From: Bacteroidales bacterium
GTDB lineage: Bacteria > Bacteroidota > Bacteroidia > Bacteroidales > VadinHA17
Direction of reading: 5' to 3'
DNA: 9,226 nt
Assembly: GCA_025455505.1 (NCBI GenBank)
Contig: JALOMK010000060.1
Span: 1 to 9,226 of the forward strand
Shown piece after piece: positions 1-6,907 of this stretch; the stretch's first letter is position 1; every line of letters starts with the position of its first letter. The notes below the pieces were generated by a model. The model was not told where the DNA came from and ran no database searches. It saw nothing but the letters and a program-made list of their open reading frames with translations. The position numbers were made by a program, and so were the translations under genes.

Positions 1-573
1 GTCTGCCCGTCCTGCGGCGGTGATGGAAAAACAATAACCAAAAAATGCACTCACTGTTACGGAGAGGGCATAGTGCAGAAAGAAGATGTAATCAAAATCA
101 GCATCCCCGCAGGCGTTGGAAAGGGAATGCAGATGACGGTAAGCGGAAAGGGTAATGCCCCGAGGAGAGGCGGAGTAAACGGCGACCTGCTTGTAGTCAT
201 TGACGAGGATGAACACTCCGACCTTATCAGGGAAGGCAACGACCTTATCTACAATCTTTTCATAAGCGTGCCTGATGCAGTGCTCGGGACAAATGTCGAG
301 ATCCCCACAGTCGATAATAATGTAAAGATAAAGATAGACCCCGGCACCCAGCCAGGGAAGATATTGAGGCTCAGGGGGAAGGGACTTCCCGAGGTAAATG
401 GCTACGGCAGAGGCGACCTGCTTGTAAATGTCAACGTGTGGATACCAAAGAGCCTGAGCCGCGACGAGGTAAAACTATTTGAGAAATTCAGGGAATCATC
501 CTCGTTTACCCCTGATCCCGACAAAAATGACAAAAGCTTCTTCGAACGGATGCGGGGTTATTTCGAACAATAG
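1..573 (+). CDS. dnaJ: Molecular chaperone DnaJ (Hsp40), C-terminal part, 5' end outside the window
   Basis: This is the last 190 residues of DnaJ, the cytoplasmic co-chaperone that delivers unfolded clients to DnaK and stimulates its ATPase. Frame 1 is open from base 1, so the J-domain, the Gly/Phe linker and the first two zinc-finger repeats lie upstream of the window. Two CxxCxGxG repeats are visible: CPSCGGDG at fragment residues 2-9 and CTHCYGEG at 16-23, matching zinc-finger repeats three and four. The two beta-rich client-binding domains follow, with typical stretches such as GDLLV, PGTQPG and LRLRGKGLP. The end, [11 protein letters not shown], resembles DnaJ C-termini of Bacteroidota (recall). 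A GTG at 73 could be read as a start, but it falls inside the zinc-finger region and is an internal valine. grpE commonly precedes dnaJ in this phylum, but that cannot be seen here. Family assignment is certain; the full length is unknown. Confidence 0.97.
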   Translation, partial: VCPSCGGDGKTITKKCTHCYGEGIVQKEDVIKISIPAGVGKGMQMTVSGKGNAPRRGGVNGDLLVVIDEDEHSDLIREGNDLIYNLFISVPDAVLGTNVEIPTVDNNVKIKIDPGTQPGKILRLRGKGLPEVNGYGRGDLLVNVNVWIPKSLSRDEVKLFEKFRESSSFTPDPDKNDKSFFERMRGYFEQ

Positions 574-651
574 CGTATCCGATTGTTTTGATCAGGAGCT
601 TTTTCTATATTTACAGTTCTTTAATTAACCTTAACAGGAAACCAGCTCCTC
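574..651 (+). promoter_or_regulatory. dnaJ-ABC intergenic leader with a possible Bacteroidota-type promoter
   Basis: This 78-nt gap is the first place where an internal promoter for the ABC exporter could sit. TATATTTA at 606-613 fits the Bacteroidota -7 element TAnnTTTG except at the last base. A TTG at 583-585 lies 20 nt upstream of it, close to the expected -33 spacing. A perfect 7-bp inverted repeat (AGGAGCT at 594-600, AGCTCCT at 644-650) brackets the gap, and its right arm ends one base before the ATG at 652. No T-run follows the repeat, so it is not a standard terminator. The promoter match is weak, and read-through from dnaJ is equally possible. Confidence 0.25.
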
Positions 652-1560
652 ATGGCACTATTTGAAGCACGGAATGTCACAAAGCAATACGGAAACCAGC
701 TTGCTCTTGACAACGTAAGCATTTCGGTCCCCGAAAAATGCATCTATGGCCTGCTCGGCCCTAACGGCGCAGGCAAAACAACACTGATCAGAATCATAAA
801 CCAGATCACCGGGCCCGACTCTGGCGAATTGTTCATCGACGGAAGGAAACTTCTTCCTTCAGATGTTCAGTATATTGGTTACCTGCCGGAAGAAAGGGGA
901 CTTTACAAGAAGATGAAAGTAGGGGAACAGGCCCTCTACCTTGCACAGCTGAAAGGTCTTTCAAAAGCTGAGGCAATGAAAAGACTCCGCTACTGGTTCA
1001 GGAAACTCGAAATAACAGACTGGTGGGGCAAAAAGATAGAAGAACTTTCAAAAGGAATGGCACAGAAGGTTCAGTTTGTGACCACAGTGCTTCACGAGCC
1101 CAAGCTGTTGATATTTGATGAGCCCTTCACAGGTTTTGATCCCGTGAATGCCCATACAATAAAGAACGAGATACTTTTCCTGAGGGAAAGAGGAGCAACT
1201 ATAATATTCTCCACCCATAACATGGAATCAGTGGAGGAACTCTGTGACAACATCACGCTCATAAACAAGGCAAAGACGATACTGGAAGGAAGCGTGGATG
1301 AGATACGAAACAAGTGGGCAGGCAATGAATACGATCTTGTCTTTGCCGGGGATGTTTCACTCAACGGCAATCACAATTTTTCGGTGCTTGACACAAAGAA
1401 GGATAACGGGAAAAGCTCCATCCGGCTGCGATGCGCTGCAGGTACAGAGACAAACCAGATAGTCTCACACGCCCTGGAACATGGCAACCTTATTTCATTT
1501 AATCCTGCCCTCCCTTCGATGAATGAGATCTTCATAAGGGTGGTGGAATCAGGAAAATAG
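652..1560 (+). CDS. ABC transporter ATP-binding protein, NatA-like
   Basis: This 302-residue protein is the ATPase subunit of an ABC-2-type exporter working on the cytoplasmic face of the membrane. Visible motifs are Walker A GPNGAGKT (residues 36-43), the signature LSKGMAQK (132-139), Walker B LLIFDEP (152-158) with its catalytic Glu, the D-loop GFDP (161-164) and the switch His189 in STHN. The Q-loop region reads YLPEERGLY (78-85), with no Gln; I remember this form from the NatA/YhaQ sodium-export subgroup. Residues from about 220 to the end form an extra C-terminal domain, also usual in that subgroup. The ATG at 652 gives the expected N-terminus (beta strand, then ...LDNVSISV). The gene lies 29 nt ahead of its permease, so the two form one transporter. 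The substrate is unknown; sodium export is only suggested by family resemblance. Confidence 0.93.
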   Translation: MALFEARNVTKQYGNQLALDNVSISVPEKCIYGLLGPNGAGKTTLIRIINQITGPDSGELFIDGRKLLPSDVQYIGYLPEERGLYKKMKVGEQALYLAQLKGLSKAEAMKRLRYWFRKLEITDWWGKKIEELSKGMAQKVQFVTTVLHEPKLLIFDEPFTGFDPVNAHTIKNEILFLRERGATIIFSTHNMESVEELCDNITLINKAKTILEGSVDEIRNKWAGNEYDLVFAGDVSLNGNHNFSVLDTKKDNGKSSIRLRCAAGTETNQIVSHALEHGNLISFNPALPSMNEIFIRVVESGK

Positions 1561-1589
1561 CAATTCATTATAACCGAAACCTTCAGTAT

Positions 1590-2954
1590 ATGAACAAGAT
1601 ATCTGTCATAATAAAAAGAGAATACATCACAAGGGTCAGGAAGAAATCATTCATTATAATGACAATCCTTGCCCCTCTCCTGATGGCTGCAATAATCATT
1701 GTTCCGACTGCCGTAATGATGAACCAGGAGGGTGATTTAAAAAAGATTGCCGTCGTGGAAGATGACTCCGACCTTTTCAGGGATGTAATAAAGAATACAA
1801 AAGATGCTGAATTTGTATACATAAACAACGGCAACGTTGAGGAACTCAAAAAATCATTTGAGTCTTCAGGATATTACGGCATCCTGTATATCTCACCTAA
1901 AATAGTTGACACTCCAAACGCAATACAGCTCATCTCAAAACAGCAGCCGCCCATAGGGCTGCTTCAGCACATTGAGGGCTCTCTCGAAAAGGAGATTGAA
2001 AAACAGAAACTGCTCGCCTACCAGATCGAAAACCTCGACGAGATTATGAAGACTGTCGAGACCAAGGTAAGCATCCAGACAAAAAAGATAGATGAAACAG
2101 GCGAGGTGAAGGAAACCAGTACGGGGATATCAATGGCGCTTGCCTATATCTTCGGCTTCCTTATGTATATGCTTGTATTCATTTTCGGCTCACAGGTGAT
2201 GAGAGGTGTTATCGAAGAAAAGACAAGCAGGGTTGTCGAGGTCATAATCTCCTCGGTGAAGCCTGTACAGCTTATGGTTGGCAAAATCGTAGGGATTGCA
2301 CTTGTCGGCCTTACACAGTTCCTGATCTGGATAGTGCTTACAATGGCAACAGTCACAGTCCTTAAATCAACTGTGCTGAGCAAGACAGGTGTCGATAAGA
2401 TAGTAATGGAAGCCGCTGCCCCGCAGAATATAATGGCAGGCAGTCAGCTGGATGAAACACAGGTCCAGGCTGCAGCCGTCTCACCTGAGCTCCAGGAGTT
2501 CTCGAAGCTGTTCAACAGCGCTATGAACCAGCCCTGGGGTCTTATAATATTCGCTTTCATCTTCTATTTCATTACTGGCTATCTCCTTTATGCTTCGGTA
2601 TTCGCTGCAATCGGTTCTGCCGTTGACAATGAAACTGAAACTCAGCAGTTCATGCTCCCGGTGACTATCCCGATTATTGTAGCTCTTATGGTTGCAATGG
2701 GAACAATGCAGAATCCCGAGAGCCCCCTGGCTTTCTGGTGTTCACTCATCCCACTCACCTCTCCGATAGTGATGATGGCCAGGATACCCTTTGGCGTACC
2801 TTACTGGCAGATAGCTGTTTCGATGGCCCTGATGCTTGTGACTTTCTGGGCCTTCGTATGGATGGCAGCCAAAATTTACCGTACGGGTATCCTTATGTAC
2901 GGGAAGAAGACTTCCTGGAAAGAAATGTGGAAGTGGCTGAGATACAGTGGCTAG
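1590..2954 (+). CDS. ABC-2 type permease, NatB-like
   Basis: This 454-residue membrane subunit pairs with the ATPase encoded just upstream. The layout is that of the NatB/YhaP (ABC-2) family. A basic N-terminus (KREYITRVRKKS) leads into a first membrane helix at about 21-43. A large soluble domain follows at about 50-175, probably extracytoplasmic. A cluster of about six hydrophobic segments then lies roughly at 181-204, 227-258, 317-341, 355-371, 383-400 and 406-428. EEKTSRVVEVIISSVKP (209-225) is a hallmark stretch of the family. A polar, Ala-rich insertion (about 265-310) separates two of the helices. The ATG at 1590 gives a normal start and has no Shine-Dalgarno sequence in front of it. 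The transported ion or molecule cannot be read from the sequence. Some homologues are annotated as Na+ efflux pumps. Confidence 0.92.
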   Translation: MNKISVIIKREYITRVRKKSFIIMTILAPLLMAAIIIVPTAVMMNQEGDLKKIAVVEDDSDLFRDVIKNTKDAEFVYINNGNVEELKKSFESSGYYGILYISPKIVDTPNAIQLISKQQPPIGLLQHIEGSLEKEIEKQKLLAYQIENLDEIMKTVETKVSIQTKKIDETGEVKETSTGISMALAYIFGFLMYMLVFIFGSQVMRGVIEEKTSRVVEVIISSVKPVQLMVGKIVGIALVGLTQFLIWIVLTMATVTVLKSTVLSKTGVDKIVMEAAAPQNIMAGSQLDETQVQAAAVSPELQEFSKLFNSAMNQPWGLIIFAFIFYFITGYLLYASVFAAIGSAVDNETETQQFMLPVTIPIIVALMVAMGTMQNPESPLAFWCSLIPLTSPIVMMARIPFGVPYWQIAVSMALMLVTFWAFVWMAAKIYRTGILMYGKKTSWKEMWKWLRYSG

Positions 2955-3053
2955 GCAGCTTTTCGCCATCAGGCAGGCATTATGGCATAACGGGACCGGA
3001 AACAAGCATCAGACCTGCACTGTAACTATTTAATTTATAAATAATTAAATCCC
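2955..3053 (+). promoter_or_regulatory. Permease-regulator intergenic region with an AT-rich inverted repeat at the start codon
   Basis: This 99-nt gap is the largest non-coding stretch in the + strand gene run. It ends in a strongly AT-rich tract (about 3023-3050). Within this is a perfect 8-bp inverted repeat, ATTTAATT (3028-3035) and AATTAAAT (3043-3050), with a 7-nt loop, ending three bases before the ATG at 3054. There is no Shine-Dalgarno sequence. The tract could be a promoter region, an A/U-rich translation leader of the kind Bacteroidota use, or a protein-binding operator. I found no clean TAnnTTTG element. A 5-bp stem at 2965-2969/2982-2986 is too short, and lacks the T-run, to count as a terminator. 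Confidence 0.3.
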
Positions 3054-4229
3054 ATGTCGAGAATACTTGTTATTGACGATGAGCGGGCAATCAGGAACAC
3101 GCTGAAGGACGTGCTTGAATACGAAAAGCATGAGGTGGATCTCGCGGAGGACGGGGCAAAGGGCATCGAACTTTACACGGCCAACAGCTACGACATAGTT
3201 CTCTGCGACATCAAGATGGCCAAGATGGACGGCATCGAGGTCCTTGAAAAGCTGATGGAGCACTACTCCAATACGCCCGTGATAATGATATCGGGACATG
3301 GCAACATAGAAACTGCCGTGGAAGCGATTAAGAAGGGAGCCTATGATTTTCTCGAAAAGCCTCTCGATCTTAACCGGCTGCTGATAACTATAAGAAATGC
3401 TATCGACAAATCATCGCTTATCACCCAAACCCAGGTGCTGAAGAAGAAAGTCAGCAGGATGTACGAAATTGTAGGCGAGTCGGACGCTGTTATGCGCATG
3501 AAGGAGATGATAGACAGGGTTGCTCCCACTGAAGCCCGGGTCCTGATCACAGGGTCAAACGGGACAGGAAAGGAACTGGTGGCGCACCAGATCCACGAAA
3601 AGAGCAACAGGTCGAAGGGGCCTTTTGTCGAGGTCAATTGTGCCGCAATCCCGTCGGAACTGATCGAAAGTGAACTTTTCGGGCACGAGAAGGGCTCGTT
3701 CACTTCTGCAATAAAGCAGCGCATAGGCAAATTTGAACAGGCGAATGACGGCACTCTTTTCCTCGATGAGATAGGTGACATGAGCCTTTCGGCACAGGCA
3801 AAGGTGCTGAGAGCACTCCAGGAAAACAAGATCACAAGGGTGGGGTCCGACAAGGACATTCATGTAAATGTAAGAGTCATAGCCGCCACCAACAAGAACA
3901 TTAAATACGAAATAGAGAACAATCATTTCAGGGAAGACCTCTACCACAGGATAAGTGTAATCCTGATTCATGTTCCGGACCTGAATGATCGCGCTGAAGA
4001 CATCCCCCTGCTTGCAAGTCATTTCAACACAATTATCTGCAATGAATACGGGATGAGCAGAAAGATACTTGGGGATGACGCTGTAAGGGAATTGCAGAAG
4101 ATAAAGTGGACCGGCAATATCCGGGAGTTCAGGAATGTTCTCGAGAGGCTGATTATACTCTGTCCGACAGAAATAAGCGCAAAGGACGTGCTGGCATATG
4201 CAAGGCCCGTTTCCGGCTCTAATTCATAG
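3054..4229 (+). CDS. NtrC-family sigma-54-type response regulator without a DNA-binding domain
   Basis: This 391-residue protein has a receiver domain at 1-120, with acidic pair Asp8/Asp9, phospho-acceptor Asp52, Ser80 and Lys102. An AAA+ sigma-54 activator domain follows at about 138-370. Its motifs are Walker A GSNGTGKE (167-174), Walker B FLDE (236-239), sensor I AATN (277-280), arginine-finger candidates Arg293 and Arg299, and sensor II GNIREFRN (354-361). The loop that contacts sigma-54, GAFTGA in most members, reads GSFTSA (214-219). Only about 20 residues follow the AAA+ core, so the usual Fis-type HTH is missing. This matches HTH-less members such as Helicobacter FlgR (known), and I recall a similar short form being widespread in Bacteroidota. 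If it acts at sigma-54 promoters, it probably does so from solution or through a partner. No histidine kinase is in the window. The aspA-like gene starts 3 nt after its stop, implying one transcript. Confidence 0.93.
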   Translation: MSRILVIDDERAIRNTLKDVLEYEKHEVDLAEDGAKGIELYTANSYDIVLCDIKMAKMDGIEVLEKLMEHYSNTPVIMISGHGNIETAVEAIKKGAYDFLEKPLDLNRLLITIRNAIDKSSLITQTQVLKKKVSRMYEIVGESDAVMRMKEMIDRVAPTEARVLITGSNGTGKELVAHQIHEKSNRSKGPFVEVNCAAIPSELIESELFGHEKGSFTSAIKQRIGKFEQANDGTLFLDEIGDMSLSAQAKVLRALQENKITRVGSDKDIHVNVRVIAATNKNIKYEIENNHFREDLYHRISVILIHVPDLNDRAEDIPLLASHFNTIICNEYGMSRKILGDDAVRELQKIKWTGNIREFRNVLERLIILCPTEISAKDVLAYARPVSGSNS

Positions 4230-4232
4230 CAG

Positions 4233-5681
4233 ATGTTCCGTATTGAAAAAGACAGCATTGGCGAGAAGAAACTTCCTTCCGGGGCACTCTATGGCATCCA
4301 TGCCCTGAGGGCAAGGGAAAACTTTCCCCACTCCTCTCCCTTTTCGCCGGAATGGTACAAATCTACCGCCATTACGAAACTTGCCTGTTATCTTACTTAC
4401 AAGCGCTTCATTGAAGCAGCAACTGATAAAATAGGGAGGAAACTCCCTGTCAGGGTAATTGACTCTTCCGTGATTGAAGCACTTATTGCGGCCGCGACAG
4501 AGCTTGCCGACGGGAAGCATTTCGACAGCTTCATTATTCCTGCCGTCCAGGGCGGAGCCGGGACAAGCATAAATATGAACATCAACGAGATAATTGCCAA
4601 TCTCGCCCTCCTGAAACTCGGACATAAATGCGGTGACTATTCTTTCATCGACCCGGTTGAGGATGCAAACATCTACCAGTCAACAAATGACGTGATCCCC
4701 ACCGCTCTCACAATAGCCATTATGAAGATGCTTGCTGAGCTTGAGGACGCAATCAACAATCTCAGGGAGGCAGTCGAAAGTAAGGAAAAGAACAGCAGGG
4801 ACATCCTCAGACCCGGGTATACGCAGATGCAGGAAGCAGTCCCGTCATCGTACGGTATTTTATTCAGCACATATAACGATGCCCTCTCGCGCGACTGGTG
4901 GAGGGTTTCGAAATGCAGCGAGAGAATAAAACAGGTAAACATTGGAGGAGGTGCAACAGGATCCGGAACCGCAATACCGCTCTACTTTATCAGGGAGGTC
5001 ATTGTCACCCTGCGCGAGCTTACAGGCTTGCCTCTTGCCCAGAGCGAGAACCTGCCGGATGCCACGGCTAACCTTGACAAGTGGGTGGAGATGCATGCAA
5101 CTATAAAAGCACATGCCGTAAACCTTGAAAAAATGGCCTCCGACCTGAGGCTGCTGGCCTCTGATCTTGGCGGAAGAAACATTACACTGCCACGAAGACA
5201 GGTTGGCAGCTCAATAATGCCCGGAAAAATAAATCCTGTTATCCCGGAGTTCGTTATTTCAGCCGCACACAAGGTTTATTCGAATGATGCACTTATAAGC
5301 TCGCTTTGCTCGCAGGGGAACCTCGAGCTGAATCCCTACCTTCCGCTCGTCGGCACCGCTCTCATTGAAAGCGTCAGCCTGCTGACAGCCTGCAACAGGA
5401 CAATGTCAGCCAATCTCTTTGAGGGACTGTCAGTAAATGAGGCTGCCGGCTATAACACACTGCTGCGCAGTCCTTCACTCACAACTGCGCTTAACCCGCA
5501 TATCGGCTACAACAGGGCAGCAGAGCTGGCAGGACTGATGAAGGAGCAGGATATTGACATTTTTGAGGCCAACAGAAAACTCAGGGTCATTGATGAAGAA
5601 AAACTCCGCCGGCTGCTGGAGCCGGGAAAACTGCTGAAACTCGGTTTTTCGCTCGATGACATTATCAGTATACAGGAATGA
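4233..5681 (+). CDS. aspA: Aspartate ammonia-lyase-like enzyme (aspartase/fumarase superfamily)
   Basis: This 482-residue protein belongs to the superfamily in which aspartase converts L-aspartate to fumarate plus ammonia as a cytoplasmic tetramer. The N-terminus (FRIEKDSIGEKKLPSGALYG, from residue 2) aligns with aspartases, supporting the ATG at 4233. Active-site blocks are present: GGAGTS (107-112), QSTND (149-153), Thr197-Gln198, and the mobile loop GSSIMPGKINP (325-335) with the candidate base Ser327 plus Lys332 and Asn334. Gln198 occupies the place of His in fumarases; I recall Gln there in E. coli AspA too. Two blocks differ: GRTxxQDAVP reads GYTQMQEAVP (195-204), and the conserved GTGLN reads GSGTA (242-246). 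The C-terminal region also looks divergent. The stop overlaps the hydF start (ATGA), so the two are translationally coupled. This lyase recurs beside hydrogenase-maturation genes in other anaerobes (recall), suggesting a role in H-cluster assembly. An ordinary aspartase or a related lyase are alternatives. Confidence 0.85.
   Translation: MFRIEKDSIGEKKLPSGALYGIHALRARENFPHSSPFSPEWYKSTAITKLACYLTYKRFIEAATDKIGRKLPVRVIDSSVIEALIAAATELADGKHFDSFIIPAVQGGAGTSINMNINEIIANLALLKLGHKCGDYSFIDPVEDANIYQSTNDVIPTALTIAIMKMLAELEDAINNLREAVESKEKNSRDILRPGYTQMQEAVPSSYGILFSTYNDALSRDWWRVSKCSERIKQVNIGGGATGSGTAIPLYFIREVIVTLRELTGLPLAQSENLPDATANLDKWVEMHATIKAHAVNLEKMASDLRLLASDLGGRNITLPRRQVGSSIMPGKINPVIPEFVISAAHKVYSNDALISSLCSQGNLELNPYLPLVGTALIESVSLLTACNRTMSANLFEGLSVNEAAGYNTLLRSPSLTTALNPHIGYNRAAELAGLMKEQDIDIFEANRKLRVIDEEKLRRLLEPGKLLKLGFSLDDIISIQE
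5678..5681 (+). other. ATGA stop/start overlap coupling the lyase to hydF
   Basis: The ATG of hydF (5678-5680) shares bases with the TGA of the lyase gene (5679-5681). The AGGA just ahead is too close to the ATG to act as a Shine-Dalgarno sequence, so ribosomes finishing the lyase probably restart on hydF. This predicts coordinated amounts of the two proteins. Confidence 0.85.
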
Positions 5682-6907
5682 CAAAGGGGAAGGATGCAAA
5701 GCCTCACATAGGCATTTACGGAAGACGCAACTACGGCAAGAGCAGCCTGATAAACGCACTCGCCGGACAGGATATTGCAATTGTAAGCCAGCATGCAGGC
5801 ACGACAACCGACCCTGTTAAAAAATCATTTGAGATCACCGGTTTCGGACCTGTTGTGCTTGTTGATACTGCCGGCATCGACGACAGCGGGGAACTTGGCG
5901 AAAAGAGAGTCGATCGCACGCTCAGGACCCTGGATATTATAGACCTTGCCCTGCTGCTGGTCAGCGATAATGAATGGGGCTTATACGAAGAAAACCTTTT
6001 AAGGCAGTTTTCAGAAAAAGACATCCCTTTCCTGGTTATCAACAGCAAGTCAGACTTGTCGGGGCCTTCAGAACAGTTCAGGGAAACAGTGCTGCAAGTA
6101 TCGGGAAAGGAAATATTCGAATACTCCTCTCTCGACAGGAGAAACCATGAGGAGCTCATTTCGCATATCAAAGGCGCAATTCCTGAACATTCCTATAAAA
6201 CCCCCTCGCTCCTTGGAGATCTTATAAGGTACGGTGACATTGTGCTTCTTATAACCCCCATAGACGTGGAAGCCCCGGCAGGGAGGCTTATCCTTCCCCA
6301 AGTGCAGGCTATACGCGACATACTTGATAATGAGGCAGTGGCCGTGGTCCTCAAGGAAAGGGAAGTTGATGCCTTCCTGAAAAAAACAGGTATCAGGCCC
6401 GCACTGGCAGTCACCGACTCACAGGTCTTCAGGAAGGCTGATGCCTCGGTACCTCCTGATATTCCGCTTACTAGCTTCAGCATAATGCTTGCAAGGTTCA
6501 AGGGCGATTTTGAGAGATACCTCGAAGGGACACCGAAAATTTCTGAACTCAAGGACGGGGACAGGGTTCTTCTGCTCGAATCATGCACGCACCATGTATC
6601 CTGCGACGACATCGGAAGGACAAAGATACCGAGATGGATAAGCGCCTTCACAGGGAAAAAGATAGAATTCGATGTAGTGGCGGGCCTCGATGCCCTGCCC
6701 CGCCCCGTGACTGATTATTCCCTGCTGATCCAGTGCGGGGGGTGCATGATAACTAGACGGCAGATTCACAACAGGCTGCAGCCCGCAATCAGGGCAGGAG
6801 TGCCTGTAACAAACTATGGCATGGCAATAGCCTGGGTCCAGGGCATATACGACAGGGCCGTTGCGCCCTTTACAGGAAAGGGAAAGAACAATTCCGTCTA
6901 CCTGTGA
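5678..6907 (+). CDS. hydF: [FeFe]-hydrogenase H-cluster maturation GTPase HydF
   Basis: HydF is the scaffold that receives the di-iron precursor made by the radical-SAM enzymes HydE and HydG and loads it into apo-HydA. This 409-residue protein has the whole architecture. The N-terminal GTPase has P-loop GRRNYGKS (15-22), switch GTTTDP (41-46) and DTAG (63-66). A middle dimerisation region follows, then a C-terminal iron-sulfur domain. The cluster ligands fit the HydF pattern CxH...CxxC: Cys303, His305, Cys353 and Cys356, with 47 residues between the His and the CxxC. Length and N-terminus match the family. The guanine-specificity motif NKxD reads SKSD (123-126), a mild departure. It overlaps the lyase gene by 4 nt and ends 24 nt from a convergent gene. 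hydE, hydG and hydA are not in this window, so they must lie elsewhere if the pathway is complete. Confidence 0.96.
   Translation: MTKGKDAKPHIGIYGRRNYGKSSLINALAGQDIAIVSQHAGTTTDPVKKSFEITGFGPVVLVDTAGIDDSGELGEKRVDRTLRTLDIIDLALLLVSDNEWGLYEENLLRQFSEKDIPFLVINSKSDLSGPSEQFRETVLQVSGKEIFEYSSLDRRNHEELISHIKGAIPEHSYKTPSLLGDLIRYGDIVLLITPIDVEAPAGRLILPQVQAIRDILDNEAVAVVLKEREVDAFLKKTGIRPALAVTDSQVFRKADASVPPDIPLTSFSIMLARFKGDFERYLEGTPKISELKDGDRVLLLESCTHHVSCDDIGRTKIPRWISAFTGKKIEFDVVAGLDALPRPVTDYSLLIQCGGCMITRRQIHNRLQPAIRAGVPVTNYGMAIAWVQGIYDRAVAPFTGKGKNNSVYL

Noticed and set aside
2965..2986. GCCAT/ATGGC hairpin as a terminator after the permease
   Set aside because: It has only 5 bp of stem, a 12-nt loop and no T-run after it.
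2738..3025. 95-codon + strand frame running from the permease into the gap before the regulator
   Set aside because: Most of it is an alternative frame of the permease C-terminus, and the remainder shows no domain or conserved-looking sequence.
3341..3859. 172-codon open frame on the - strand opposite the response regulator
   Set aside because: It lies wholly inside a gene with clear receiver and AAA+ motifs, its translation resembles no family I know, and it is Ser/Leu-rich as antisense frames usually are.
4224..4625. 133-codon open frame on the - strand opposite the start of the lyase gene
   Set aside because: It overlaps the conserved N-terminal aspartase blocks and has no family resemblance.
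4824..4832. Gln instead of His after the active-site Thr in the lyase (Thr197-Gln198), first taken as a lost catalytic residue
   Set aside because: Gln at this site is, as far as I recall, also found in E. coli aspartase, so it does not by itself indicate loss of function.
6193..6651. 152-codon open frame on the - strand opposite hydF
   Set aside because: It is antisense to conserved HydF sequence with no recognisable motifs; the same holds for the frame at 5731-6171.
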